Program-made: the position numbers and the translations under genes
In this document: piece after piece, positions 1-11,699 of the stretch
Position numbering within the stretch: the first letter of the stretch is position 1
How the letters are laid out: the number at the start of each line of letters is the position of its first letter
Assembly: GCA_021845835.1 (NCBI GenBank)
Contig: JAJZVE010000035.1
Coordinates: 1-14,822 of the forward strand
Reading direction: 5' to 3'
Source: Pseudomonadota bacterium
GTDB taxonomy: Bacteria; Pseudomonadota; Alphaproteobacteria; Acetobacterales; Acetobacteraceae
Length of the DNA stretch: 14,822 bases
Notes under the pieces: generated by a model
Database searches by the model: none
Told to the model about the DNA's origin: nothing
Seen by the model: only the letters and a program-made list of their open reading frames with translations

Positions 1-53
1 TCGGCGAAATCGGCCGCACGCCCGCGGCGCCGCCCACGGAGGCGCCGCGATGA
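1..53 (+). CDS. hflK: HflK C-terminal end (partial)
   Basis: Only the last 16 codons and a TGA stop are present, in the frame starting at base 3; they read GEIGRTPAAPPTEAPR. A Pro/Ala-rich low-complexity tail is common at the C-terminus of HflK, the partner of HflC in the inner-membrane complex that modulates the FtsH protease. The identification rests on position: the stop codon shares the ATGA overlap with the hflC start, and hflK directly precedes hflC in most proteobacteria. The peptide itself is too short to identify independently. The overlap implies one transcript and translational coupling. Confidence 0.75.
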   Translation, partial: GEIGRTPAAPPTEAPR

Positions 54-961
54 GCCGCTCCGTCCTGATCGCGCTGGCCGCGGCCGTCGTCGTGCTGCTG
101 CTCGCCGATGCCAGCATGTTCACCGTGTCGCAGACCGAGCAGGCGCTGGTGACGCAGCTCGGCCAGCCGGTGCGCGTGATCGAACAGCCGGGACTGCACG
201 TCAAGATGCCGCTGGTGCAGACCGTGATCTTCTTCGACCATCGCCTGCTCGACTACGAAGTGCCGCCGGAGGAGGTGATCCTGGGCGACCAGCGGCGGCT
301 GATCGTGGACAGCTTCACGCGCTTCCGCATCGTCGATCCGCTGCGCTACTATCAGTCGGTCGGCATCGGCGAGGACGGCATCCGCGCGCGGCTCAACTCG
401 GTGGTGTCGTCGGCGCTGCGCCGCGTGCTGGGCAACGAACAGTTGCTGAACGTGCTGTCCTCGCAGCGCGGCCGCATCATGGGGCTGATCCGCGACCAGT
501 CGAACACCGAGATGCGCGGCTTCGGCGTGACGGTGGAGGACGTGCGCATCCGCCGCGCCGACCTGCCGGAGGAGAACACGCAGGCGGTGCTGGCGCGCAT
601 GCAGTCCGAGAGCGAGCGGGTGGCCAAGCAGGCGCGCGCCGAGGGCGCCGAGGCGGCGGCGAAGATCAAGGCCAATGCCGAGCGCGAGCGCACCGTACTG
701 CTGGCCAACGCGCGCGCCACCGCCGACCAGTTGCGCGGCGAGGGCGAGGCGCGGTCGATCGCCATCTATGCCGACGCGGTGGAGCGTGACCCCGGCTTCT
801 TCCAGACCTGGCGGACGCTGCAGGCGTATCGCGACGGCTTCGGCGCCGGCCGGTCGCGACTTGTGCTCACGCCCGGCGCCGAGTTCCTGAAGCTGCTGAG
901 CCAGGCGCCGCGTCCGGGCGATGGCGATGCGGCCGCCCCTGCCACCGCGGCATCGCCATGA
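50..961 (+). CDS. hflC: HflC, SPFH/band-7 membrane protein
   Basis: A 303-residue protein close to the usual HflC length. Residues 4-19 form one hydrophobic N-terminal anchor. A band-7/SPFH domain follows (about 24-190), beginning with the family-typical VSQTEQALVTQLGQP and including the PGLHVKMPLVQTV region. Residues 185-235 are a charged Ala/Glu/Arg-rich helical stretch (RAEGAEAAAKIKANAERERT, then RGEGEARSIAIYADA), which is characteristic of HflC. The C-terminal 20 residues are Ala/Pro-rich. In characterised bacteria HflC and HflK form a large periplasm-facing assembly around FtsH and limit its proteolysis of membrane proteins. The start is supported by GGAGG at 38-42, seven bases before the ATG, and by the ATGA overlap with hflK. 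The neighbouring degP fits an envelope quality-control cluster. Confidence 0.95.
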   Translation: MSRSVLIALAAAVVVLLLADASMFTVSQTEQALVTQLGQPVRVIEQPGLHVKMPLVQTVIFFDHRLLDYEVPPEEVILGDQRRLIVDSFTRFRIVDPLRYYQSVGIGEDGIRARLNSVVSSALRRVLGNEQLLNVLSSQRGRIMGLIRDQSNTEMRGFGVTVEDVRIRRADLPEENTQAVLARMQSESERVAKQARAEGAEAAAKIKANAERERTVLLANARATADQLRGEGEARSIAIYADAVERDPGFFQTWRTLQAYRDGFGAGRSRLVLTPGAEFLKLLSQAPRPGDGDAAAPATAASP

Positions 962-1063
962 TCTCGCGATCTCACGAACATGCGAGCGGGGCGGCGCAAC
1001 CGACGCTTGCCGACGAACGCCGTCCGCTCAACACTGCCGCTTTTCCCTGAGGGACCGACCCCG

Positions 1064-2590
1064 ATGCGCTGCGTGACAATCCGCTCCGTTCGAGCCGCCT
1101 CGCTGGCGCTGGCGACCACGCTGGCGCTGCCGGCGCTGCCTGCCTTCGTCTCGCCCGCCTACGCCCGTCCGGCACCGGACAGTTTCGCCGATCTGGCGGC
1201 GAAACTGCTGCCGGCAGTGGTGAATATCTCGTCGAGCCAGACGGTGATGGCGCAGAACGGCCCAGGTCCGAATCTCGGTCCCGAGATGCCGCAGTTCCCG
1301 CCCGGCTCGCCGTTCGAGCAGTTGTTCCGCGACTTCCTGGAACGCAACCACCGCAACCACGACAATCCGCAGATGCCGCCGCGGAAGATGCAAAGCCTCG
1401 GGTCCGGCTTCATCATCGACCCGAAAGGCGTCGTGGTGACCAACAACCACGTGGTCGAGGGCGCGGACGAGATCACGGTGACGCTGCAGGACGGCACCAC
1501 GCTGAAGGCGAAAGTGGTCGGCCGCGACACCAAGACCGACCTCGCGGTGCTGAAGGTGACGACCGCCAGGCCGCTGCCGGCGCTGGCGTTCGGCGATTCC
1601 GACAAGTCGCGCGTCGGCGACTGGGTGCTGGCGATCGGCAACCCGTTCGGCCTCGGCGGCACCGTGACCGCCGGCATCGTCTCGGCGCGCGGGCGCGACA
1701 TCCAGCAGGGGCCGTACGACAACTTCATCCAGACCGACGCGCCGATCAACCGCGGCAATTCCGGCGGCCCGCTGTTCAACATGGACGGCGAGATAATCGG
1801 CATCAATACGGCGATCTACTCGCCCTCCGGCGGCTCGATCGGCATCGGCTTCTCGATCCCGGCCAACCTCGCCAAGACGGTGGTGGAGCAGTTGCGCGAC
1901 TACGGCCATCCGCGGCGCGGCTGGCTCGGCGTGAAGATCCAGCAGGTGACGCCCGATATCGCCGAGAGCCTGGGGCTGAAGGAGCCGTCGGGTGCGATGG
2001 TCGCGGCGGTGGACGATGCCGGGCCGGCAGCCAAGGGGAAGCTGCGCACCGGCGACATCATCCTGAAATTCGACAATCAGGACGTGAAGGAAATGCGCAC
2101 GCTGCCGCGCATCGTGGCTGAGACCGAGATCAACAAGCAGGTGCCGGTGACGGTGTGGCGCGACGGCCACGAACAGACCTTGGATGTCACGGTGGGCGAG
2201 TTGCCCGACGACCAGCAGACCCAGCTCGCCGCCACCACCCCGGACAAGCCGGTGCCGGCGAAGCCGCTGCAGTTGGAGGGTCTCGGTCTGCAACTGGCGC
2301 CGATCAGCCAGGACACGCGCGACAAGTACCAGATCGGCCAGGACCAGAAGGGCGTGGTCATCACCGACGTGGCGCAGGGCACGCCGGCCGCCGATCGCGG
2401 CCTCAAGCCCGGCGACGTGATCGTGGAAGTGCAGCAGGAGGAAGTGACCAGCCCCGCCGACGTGCAGGACCGGGTGGAGAAGGTGCGCAAGTCCGGCCGC
2501 AGCTCGGTGCTGTTCCTGGTGCAGAGCGGCGACGGACTGCGCTGGGTGCCGCTGTCGCTGAAGCCGGACACCAACCGGCAGCCGGGGTAG
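1064..2590 (+). CDS. degP: DegP/Do-family periplasmic serine protease (HtrA)
   Basis: A 508-residue trypsin-like protease with two PDZ domains. Residues 1-35 are a Sec signal peptide: basic n-region, Ala/Leu core, likely cleavage after AYA. The catalytic triad is visible as His129 (TNNHVVEGAD), Asp159 (KTDLAVLKV) and Ser233 (RGNSGGPLFN). PDZ1 lies at about 285-380, starting at RRGWLGV, and PDZ2 at about 403-500, with GLKPGDVIVEV. The frame stays open upstream to 980, but the ATG at 1064 gives a proper signal peptide and has GAGGGA at 1049-1054 before it, so I chose it. The Pro/Gly-rich stretch at about 65-105 corresponds to the flexible LA-loop region of DegP. The family degrades or refolds misfolded periplasmic and outer-membrane proteins. 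A 102-base gap separates it from hflC; I saw only weak promoter-like boxes there. DegQ or MucD naming is equally possible. Confidence 0.93.
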   Translation: MRCVTIRSVRAASLALATTLALPALPAFVSPAYARPAPDSFADLAAKLLPAVVNISSSQTVMAQNGPGPNLGPEMPQFPPGSPFEQLFRDFLERNHRNHDNPQMPPRKMQSLGSGFIIDPKGVVVTNNHVVEGADEITVTLQDGTTLKAKVVGRDTKTDLAVLKVTTARPLPALAFGDSDKSRVGDWVLAIGNPFGLGGTVTAGIVSARGRDIQQGPYDNFIQTDAPINRGNSGGPLFNMDGEIIGINTAIYSPSGGSIGIGFSIPANLAKTVVEQLRDYGHPRRGWLGVKIQQVTPDIAESLGLKEPSGAMVAAVDDAGPAAKGKLRTGDIILKFDNQDVKEMRTLPRIVAETEINKQVPVTVWRDGHEQTLDVTVGELPDDQQTQLAATTPDKPVPAKPLQLEGLGLQLAPISQDTRDKYQIGQDQKGVVITDVAQGTPAADRGLKPGDVIVEVQQEEVTSPADVQDRVEKVRKSGRSSVLFLVQSGDGLRWVPLSLKPDTNRQPG

Positions 2591-2606
2591 GCGGCAGCGG
2601 AAAAGG

Positions 2607-2621
2607 AAAGCAGGTTGCTTT
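2607..2621. terminator. Short hairpin between convergent degP and serB
   Basis: AAAGCA (2607-2612) and TGCTTT (2616-2621) form a perfect 6-bp stem with a 3-base loop in the 32-base gap between the degP and serB stop codons. On the plus strand the descending arm leads into TTTATTAA, giving a short U-rich tail. This fits a weak intrinsic terminator for degP. The stem is A/T-rich and short, so function is uncertain. Confidence 0.35.
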
Positions 2622-2622
2622 A

Positions 2623-3501
2623 TTAAGTGCCGTTAACGATCTGGCTCAGGTGGTACCCTTGCGCGAACAGCAGGGCCCGCAGCCCGGCGTGATCGACGCG
2701 GGCGCGGGCGGCGCGGGCGACGATCGGCTTGGCGTGGAAGGCGACGCCCAGCCCGGCCTCCCGGATCATGGCCAGATCGTTGGCGCCGTCACCGACCGCG
2801 AGGGTCGCCACCATGCGCAGGCCCCGCGCCGCCGCCAGCTCGCGCAGGGTGGCGAGCTTGGCGTCGCGGTCCAGGATCGGCTCGCCGACCGCCCCGGTCA
2901 GTTGCGCGCCGTCGTCCAGCAGCACGTTGGCGCGGTGGTGGTCGAAGCCCAGCATCGCCGCGACGCGGCCGGTGAAGAAGCTGAAGCCGCCGGACACCAG
3001 CGCCGTGGTGGCGTTGTGCGCCCGCATGGTGGCGACCAGTTCCCGCGCGCCCTGGGTCAGGCGGGTGCGCGCCCAGGTCTGCTCCAGCGCCTCCAGCTTC
3101 AGGCCGCGCAGCATGGAGACGCGCAGCCGCAGCGCCTCCGCGAAGTCGATCTCGCCGTTCATGCTGCGCCGCGTGATGGCGGCGATCTTCTCCTTCAGGC
3201 CCGCGAAGGCGGCGAGTTCGTCCAGCGTCTCGCCGGTGACGATGGTGCTGTCCATGTCGGCGACCAGCAGCCCCTTGCGCCGGCCGCGCGCGCGGGTGGT
3301 GATGGCATCGACCGCTGCCCCCTCCAGCGCCGCCGCGATTGCGTCCGGCTCGGGCGGGGCGGGGCAGGGGATGTCGGCGGCTTCCCCGGGGGAGAGCACG
3401 TGCGCGGATCCGCCCCCCACCGCCTCGCGGACGCGCACGATCAGGGCGGCGGCGAGGGTGGTCGCGGCGCGGTCGGCGATCAGGGTCAGGACGTGGCTCA
3501 T
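2623..3501 (-). CDS. serB: Phosphoserine phosphatase SerB
   Basis: A 292-residue HAD-superfamily phosphatase that catalyses the last step of serine synthesis, O-phosphoserine to serine. HAD motif I is ADMDSTIVTGET, with nucleophile Asp82 and acid/base Asp84. Motif II is the Ser of LVSGGFSFF (Ser170). Motif III is Lys215 in RDAKL, and motif IV is VGDGANDLAMI with Asp238 and Asp242 for Mg2+. MNGEIDFAEALRLRVSMLRGL (114-134) is the typical SerB cap region. The N-terminal 75 residues are a shortened, divergent regulatory extension in the place of the ACT-like segment of longer SerB proteins. The gene is convergent with degP and divergent from miaA, with 38 bases between the two start codons. A weak AGG lies about 9 bases before the ATG. 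Confidence 0.95.
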   Translation of the reverse strand: MSHVLTLIADRAATTLAAALIVRVREAVGGGSAHVLSPGEAADIPCPAPPEPDAIAAALEGAAVDAITTRARGRRKGLLVADMDSTIVTGETLDELAAFAGLKEKIAAITRRSMNGEIDFAEALRLRVSMLRGLKLEALEQTWARTRLTQGARELVATMRAHNATTALVSGGFSFFTGRVAAMLGFDHHRANVLLDDGAQLTGAVGEPILDRDAKLATLRELAAARGLRMVATLAVGDGANDLAMIREAGLGVAFHAKPIVARAARARVDHAGLRALLFAQGYHLSQIVNGT

Positions 3502-3539
3502 GGCGCGCCTATGCGTGCCCGGACGCCGCGCCGCAAGCG

Positions 3540-4487
3540 ATGGTTGAGCTGCGCCCCGCGCTGATCGTTGCCGGCCCGACCGCGAGCGGCAAGTCGGCGC
3601 TGGCGCTGGCGCTGGCCGAGGCGCTCGGCGGCGTGGTCATCAACGCCGACGCGATGCAGGTCTATCGCGAGCTGCGCATCGTCACCGCCCGCCCGACCGC
3701 GGAGGAGGAGGCGCGCGTGCCGCACCGTCTCTACGGCATCCGCCCGGCCGCCGAGGCGGGCAGCGTCGCCTGGTGGCGCGAGCAGGCGTTGCGCACGATG
3801 GCGGAGGCGGCGCTGCCGATCCTGTGCGGCGGCAGCGGCCTCTATCTCGCGGCGCTGACCGAGGGCCTTGCCCCGATCCCCGACCCCGGCGCGGCGGCGC
3901 GGGCAGAGGCGCGGCGGCGTCTGGCCGAACAGGGGCCGGCGGCGCTGCACGCCGCCCTCGCTGCGGTCGATCCGGCAACGGCGTCGCGGCTGCGCCCCAG
4001 CGACAGCCAGCGCGTCGCCCGCGCGTGGGAGGTGTGGGCCGGCACCGGAAGCGGCCTCGCCGTCTGGCAGGCGGAACGCGGCACGCCGGCGCCCTACCGC
4101 TTTGCCGCCATCCGGATCGACCCGCCGCGCGCCGCCCTGCGCGCGGCGATTGCCGGCCGCTTCGCCGCCATGCTGGCGGCGGGCGCGGTTGCCGAGGTGG
4201 CGGCGCTGCTGGCGCTCGGGCTCGATCCGGCGCTGCCGGCGATGCGGGCGCATGGTGTGCCGGAACTTGCTGCCTATCTGCATGGCGAGATCGATCTCGC
4301 CGAGGCGGCGCGGCGTGTCGAACTGGTGACCGGCCAGTATGCCAAGCGCCAGACGACGTGGCTGCGCCACCACCCGCTCGCCCCCCCGGAGCGCACGCAT
4401 ACGATCCATGCGCGCGTGACAGATCTTACGCAATTCTCGGCAAGCGACATGGCCATATTGCGGAACTTTCTTCACGGGCCGGGTTGA
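3540..4487 (+). CDS. miaA: tRNA dimethylallyltransferase MiaA
   Basis: A 315-residue enzyme, normal for the family. It transfers a dimethylallyl group from DMAPP to N6 of A37 in tRNAs that read codons starting with U; MiaB then usually methylthiolates the product. The P-loop GPTASGKS is at residues 12-19, followed by INADAMQVYRELRIVTARP, LCGGSGLYLAALTEG (the conserved GGxGLY segment) and the C-terminal TGQYAKRQTTWLRHH, which corresponds to the conserved TRQYAKRQRTWFR block. The frame is open far upstream, but the ATG at 3540 places the P-loop at the usual distance from the N-terminus. No good Shine-Dalgarno sequence precedes it. The stop lies 32 bases before ilvB and overlaps a possible ilvB promoter. 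Confidence 0.95.
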   Translation: MVELRPALIVAGPTASGKSALALALAEALGGVVINADAMQVYRELRIVTARPTAEEEARVPHRLYGIRPAAEAGSVAWWREQALRTMAEAALPILCGGSGLYLAALTEGLAPIPDPGAAARAEARRRLAEQGPAALHAALAAVDPATASRLRPSDSQRVARAWEVWAGTGSGLAVWQAERGTPAPYRFAAIRIDPPRAALRAAIAGRFAAMLAAGAVAEVAALLALGLDPALPAMRAHGVPELAAYLHGEIDLAEAARRVELVTGQYAKRQTTWLRHHPLAPPERTHTIHARVTDLTQFSASDMAILRNFLHGPG

Positions 4488-4510
4488 CGCATCGCAGCCT
4501 CGCGGTTAAT
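4484..4510 (+). promoter_or_regulatory. Candidate ilvB promoter overlapping miaA stop
   Basis: TTGACG (4484-4489) matches the -35 consensus at 5 of 6 positions and contains the miaA TGA stop. GTTAAT (4505-4510) matches the -10 consensus at 4 of 6, with a 15-base spacer, which is short. If used, transcription would begin near 4517, about three bases before the ilvB ATG. This is motif matching by eye. Read-through from miaA is the alternative. Confidence 0.3.
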
Positions 4511-4517
4511 CACCGCG
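4501..4517. repeat. Inverted repeat just before ilvB start
   Basis: CGCGGT (4501-4506) and ACCGCG (4512-4517) form a perfect 6-bp dyad with a 5-base centre, ending two bases before the ilvB ATG. It overlaps the possible -10 box. It could be an operator, or in a read-through mRNA a hairpin occupying the ribosome-binding region. It may also be chance in GC-rich DNA. Confidence 0.35.
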
Positions 4518-4519
4518 CC

Positions 4520-6325
<1,806 letters not shown>

Positions 6326-6331
6326 TCCGCG

Positions 6332-6853
6332 ATGCCCGCCCCCGTGGACAACGGTTTGCGTTCGGCGACGATCTCCGTGCTGGTGGAGAACGAGGCCGGC
6401 GTGCTGGCGCGCGTGATCGGTCTGTTCTCCGGCCGCGGCTACAACATCGAGAGCCTGACGGTGGCGCCGGTCGAGGACGGCCGCCACCGCAGCCGCATCA
6501 ACGTCGTCACCAGCGGCACGGAGATGGTGATCGAGCAGATCAAGGCGCAGCTCGATCGCCTGGTGCCGGTGCATCGCGTCGCCGACCTGACGCAGCAAGG
6601 GCCGCACATTGCGCGCGAGATGGCGCTGGTCAAGGTGATCGCGGCCACCGGCGACAGGCGCAGCGAGGCGCTGCGGCTGGCCGATGCGTTCCGCGCCCGC
6701 GTGGTCGATGCGACGACCGAGAGTTTTGTCTTTGAGATGACCGGCAGCACCGACAAGCTGGATGCGTTCGTCGAGCTGATGCGCCCGCTCGGGCTTGCGG
6801 AGGTTTCGCGCACCGGCGTCGCGGCGATGGCGCGCGGCACGCGGGTGATCTGA
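6332..6853 (+). CDS. ilvN: Acetolactate synthase, small (regulatory) subunit
   Basis: A 173-residue IlvN/IlvH-type regulatory subunit of standard length; it activates IlvB and mediates feedback inhibition by valine. An N-terminal ACT domain (about 11-85) starts SATISVLVENEAGVLARVIG and continues with the conserved SGRGYNIESLTVAP, including the Asn-Ile pair near the valine site in characterised homologues. A C-terminal regulatory domain (about 95-165) contains REMALVKV and TGSTDKLDAF. The gene starts six bases after the ilvB stop with no clear Shine-Dalgarno sequence, so translational coupling to ilvB is likely and would help keep the subunits balanced. The symbol ilvH is used in some annotations. 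Confidence 0.95.
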   Translation: MPAPVDNGLRSATISVLVENEAGVLARVIGLFSGRGYNIESLTVAPVEDGRHRSRINVVTSGTEMVIEQIKAQLDRLVPVHRVADLTQQGPHIAREMALVKVIAATGDRRSEALRLADAFRARVVDATTESFVFEMTGSTDKLDAFVELMRPLGLAEVSRTGVAAMARGTRVI

Positions 6854-6871
6854 AACGGGGGCGGCTTATCG

Positions 6872-8008
<1,137 letters not shown>

Positions 8009-8031
8009 AGCGCAGCCAGTCGCCGCACTAT

Positions 8032-8063
8032 TTCCCTCTTCGCCCCCGGGGGCGAAGAGGGAA
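8032..8063. terminator. Perfect 32-base palindrome, likely bidirectional terminator
   Basis: Bases 8032-8047 are exactly reverse-complementary to 8048-8063, centred on CCCCCGGGGG, giving up to a 14-bp stem once a small loop is allowed. It lies 24 bases after the ilvC stop and 32 bases beyond the stop of the convergent binding-protein gene, where a shared terminator is expected. Neither side has a T-run, so it is not a textbook intrinsic terminator. It may instead stop polymerase with Rho or stabilise 3' ends. Confidence 0.6.
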
Positions 8064-8094
8064 CGCGGGAAGAAGGCGCCACGGAGTACCTGAT

Positions 8095-9306
8095 CTATCC
8101 CACCAGCTTGCAGCCGCCTTCCTGCATCGGCCGCCATGCCTGGTCCGGCGGCAATACCGAAATCAGCTTGTAGAAATCCCAGTCGCCCTTGCTCTCGGCA
8201 GGGGTTTTCGCCTGCATCAGGAATACCGGATGCAGCGCGCGGCCGTCGGCGCGAATCTCCGTCGTGCCGAACAGCGGATCCTGCACCGGTGCCTGCTTCA
8301 TCGCCGCCACCACGGCGCGGCCGTCGTCGGACCTGCCGCCGAGTGTGGCGATCGTGCGCAGATAGACCAGCGTCGAGGAATAGCAGCCCGCCTGCATGTC
8401 GTTGGGCATGTTGTGGCGCGGGTGCCTGGCCTGGAAGCGGCGCGCGAAGGCGCGGCAGGCGTCGTCGTGGTCCCAGTAGAACGGCGTCACCATCAGGATG
8501 CCGCCCATCGCGGCGAGGCCGAGCGCCTGCGGAGCGTTGATGTTGACCACCGGCCCGGCCATCCGCATCGTCCGCGACAGGCCGAATTCCTTCGCCTGCT
8601 TCAGCGTGTTGGTGTTGTCGCCGCCGGCATTGGCGAGACCCAGCACATCGGCGCCGCTGGATTGCGCCTGCACCAGATACTGCGAGAAATCCGCGGTGCC
8701 GAGCGGATGCCGCACCTGGCCCAGCACCTCGCCGCCGGCGGCGCGCACCGCGTCGGCCATGCTGCTTTCCAGCACGTGCCCGAAGGCGTAGTCGGCGGTG
8801 AGGAAGAACCATTTCTTCCCGCCCTGTCCCACCACCGCGCGGCCGAGCGCGTGCCCCGCTTCCCAGGTGTCGTAGGTCCAGTGGACGAAGTTCGGCGAAC
8901 ACGCGGTCCCCGTCAGGTCTGACGTGCCGGCGCCGGAGCCGATCATGACGCGGTTCTTCTCCCGCACGACGGACGACACCGCCAGCGCCACCGCGGAGTT
9001 CGGCACGTCGAGGATCATGTCCACGCCCTCGGTGTCGAGCCAGCGGCGGGCGATGGCGGCGCCGAGGTCGGGCTTGTTCTGATGGTCGGCGGTGAGGATT
9101 TGGACCGGCCGCCCGGCCGGCGGCGCCCCGAAATCCTGCGCCGCCAGCTCCGCGCCGATCACCGAGCCGATGCCCTGGTAGTCGGAATAGACGCCCGACA
9201 TGTCGTTCAGCACGCCGATCCTGAGCGGCGCGGCGTCGGCGCGCGCAGTGCGGGCACCGAGCGCCGCGGCGGCGGCAAGCCCGGTCAGCAGGGTACGGCG
9301 GTGCAT
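8095..9306 (-). CDS. LivK-type ABC transporter substrate-binding protein
   Basis: A 403-residue periplasmic binding protein of the branched-chain/hydrophobic amino acid (HAAT, Peripla_BP_6) type. Residues 1-24 are a signal peptide starting MHRRTLLTGL; the Arg pair could be a weak Tat motif. The mature part begins PLRIGVLNDMSGVYSDYQG, the family's characteristic first strand and ligand loop, and continues with DVPNSAVALAVSSVV, FFLTADYAFGH and LGLANAGGDNTNTLKQA. The start is firm: GGAGGAGG lies just before the ATG. It is the last gene of the minus-strand operon, 59 bases after the thiolase, and ends at the 8032-8063 palindrome. Many HAAT-family proteins bind aromatic or other organic acids rather than amino acids, and the neighbouring CoA enzymes favour that. 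The ligand cannot be read from the sequence. Confidence 0.9.
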   Translation of the reverse strand: MHRRTLLTGLAAAAALGARTARADAAPLRIGVLNDMSGVYSDYQGIGSVIGAELAAQDFGAPPAGRPVQILTADHQNKPDLGAAIARRWLDTEGVDMILDVPNSAVALAVSSVVREKNRVMIGSGAGTSDLTGTACSPNFVHWTYDTWEAGHALGRAVVGQGGKKWFFLTADYAFGHVLESSMADAVRAAGGEVLGQVRHPLGTADFSQYLVQAQSSGADVLGLANAGGDNTNTLKQAKEFGLSRTMRMAGPVVNINAPQALGLAAMGGILMVTPFYWDHDDACRAFARRFQARHPRHNMPNDMQAGCYSSTLVYLRTIATLGGRSDDGRAVVAAMKQAPVQDPLFGTTEIRADGRALHPVFLMQAKTPAESKGDWDFYKLISVLPPDQAWRPMQEGGCKLVG

Positions 9307-9365
9307 GGCGGTTCCTCCTCCGGATTTGCGCCGAGTATGACGCACCCGGCGCGGTTCGGGGAGGG

Positions 9366-10563
<1,198 letters not shown>

Positions 10564-10571
<8 letters not shown>

Positions 10572-11091
10572 CGGGAGGTCTCCAGGACAAGGAAGGATCT
10601 TCCACGGACGGACCGCTTGCGGAAAGGGCCAGTTCGCGGGCGAGGGCGGGCCGGTAGGCGTCCGGGATCGGCACCTTGCGGCCCGCCTCGGGCGAGGCGA
10701 ACACGGTGACGACGTGCGCGCGGTAGCACAGGCGGGCACCGATGCTGCCGGCCAGCCGGAACGCCAGCGACGAGCCGCCGATCTTCGTCAGCGCGACCAC
10801 GGTGTCCAGCAGGTCGGGCGGGCGCATCATGCTGACGAAATCCACTTCCATCCGCACCACCGGCGTGCCGAAGCCGAACGCGCGGTTGATGTGCAGCCAG
10901 GAGACGTCGATGCGCTCAAGAAACCAGGCCTCGATCGCCTCCACCGCGAAATGAGCGACGCGCGGCGTATAGACGATGCGCGCCGCATCCGTGTCGCCGA
11001 AGGTCAGGCGGCGGCGGTGGACGAACAACGCGGGCGCAGCTTCCGGCGCGGGCGGGCGCGCCGGGTCATGCCGGTCGAAGGCGCTGGTCAT
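10564..11091 (-). CDS. Hotdog-fold acyl-CoA thioesterase, 4HBT-like
   Basis: A 175-residue single hotdog-domain protein. [20 protein letters not shown] (28-47) corresponds to the FGDCDPAGIVWYPNY active-site motif of 4-hydroxybenzoyl-CoA thioesterase, so Asp35 is the probable catalytic residue. [21 protein letters not shown] and [20 protein letters not shown] also align by eye with later parts of that enzyme. The likely reaction is hydrolysis of an aromatic or acyl-CoA to free acid and CoA. I use the ATG at 11091 because it forms an ATGA overlap with the upstream stop; an ATG 36 bases earlier would add 12 residues inside that gene. The first 22 residues are Pro/Ala-rich. The downstream thiolase supports CoA-ester catabolism. 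A YbgC-like housekeeping role is an alternative. Confidence 0.85.
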
Positions 11092-11699
11092 TCCGCGGCA
11101 GCGTCGCGCCAGCCCTTGATCCACCATTTCACCGGCTTGGGCGTCCGCGTGCGCGGCTTGGCCGGAGGCCGCTCGCCCTTGGCTTTCGGCGGACGCCCGC
11201 GGCGGCGGACCACGGGTTGCCCCGCCGGCGGCGACTCGGCCGGTTGTGCCAGCGGCGTCGCGGCCAGCGCCGCGGCCAGTTGCCCCTGGGCCTGCTCAAG
11301 CGCCGCCACCGCCTCGTCGCGGGCGATGCTGACGTGGACGAGCTTGGTTTCCATATCGCGGATGCGCGCCAGCGCCGCGGCCAGCGCGCGTTCGGTGCGT
11401 TCGCGGGCGCTGCGCTCCTCGGTCAGGGCGGCGGCGGCGGCGTCGAGCCGGTTGGCGGACGGCTGGTCCGGACGCGAATTCACCACGACCACCGGGACAT
11501 CGCCATCACTGACGAAACGGTGACGGTGCCGGGCGGGCCCATGCGGCTCGGACGGGCGCGGCCCGGCGGAGCGAGCCGCGGTGGGCCGCCCGTCCAGCCC
11601 GAGGGCACGGCGCATGCGCGCCTCCGCGGTCTGGAAGGTGGTGTCGGAAGCGGCGTTGGACTGATCCGGTCCAGTACCGAGCGGGCGATGACGTGTCAC
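11088..11699 (-). CDS. Uncharacterised coiled-coil protein with AT-hook-like motif
   Basis: I do not recognise the function. From the GTG at 11699 the product has 203 residues. An N-terminal polar part contains AEARMRRALGLDGRP. Then come RHRFVSDGDVPVVVVN (58-73), a charged Ala/Glu/Arg helix likely to form a coiled coil (about 84-147), and a basic Pro-rich tail. The tail has RRRGRPPK (165-172), the R-G-R-P core of AT-hook DNA-binding motifs, and ends [17 protein letters not shown]. The GTG is chosen because AGGA lies five bases before it and the sequence upstream looks non-coding; the frame is open to 11993 and the next in-frame ATG (residue 29) is an alternative. Its stop forms ATGA with the thioesterase start, making it the first gene of the operon. 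DNA binding is inferred only from the motif and charge. Confidence 0.75.
   Translation of the reverse strand: MTRHRPLGTGPDQSNAASDTTFQTAEARMRRALGLDGRPTAARSAGPRPSEPHGPARHRHRFVSDGDVPVVVVNSRPDQPSANRLDAAAAALTEERSARERTERALAAALARIRDMETKLVHVSIARDEAVAALEQAQGQLAAALAATPLAQPAESPPAGQPVVRRRGRPPKAKGERPPAKPRTRTPKPVKWWIKGWRDAAAE

Noticed and set aside
1007..1035. Possible degP promoter TTGCCG-17-AACACT
   Set aside because: It matches consensus at only 4 and 3 of 6 positions, a level expected by chance.
1028..2293. 421-codon open frame antisense to degP
   Set aside because: It is a shadow of the degP codon pattern, very rich in Arg, His and Gln, with no domain.
3773..4519. Long upstream extension of the ilvB frame through miaA
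   Set aside because: The region is the miaA gene in another frame; the extension is low-complexity Arg/Gly/Ala sequence and unlike any acetolactate synthase N-terminus.
4488..4519. Leader-peptide attenuator upstream of ilvB
   Set aside because: Only 32 bases separate miaA and ilvB and no short ORF rich in Leu, Val or Ile codons is present.
11088..11699. PhaF-like phasin identity for the AT-hook protein
   Set aside because: The basic tail and nearby thiolase suggested it, but there are no AAKP-type repeats, no recognised phasin domain and no pha synthase gene in the window, so it remains unassigned.
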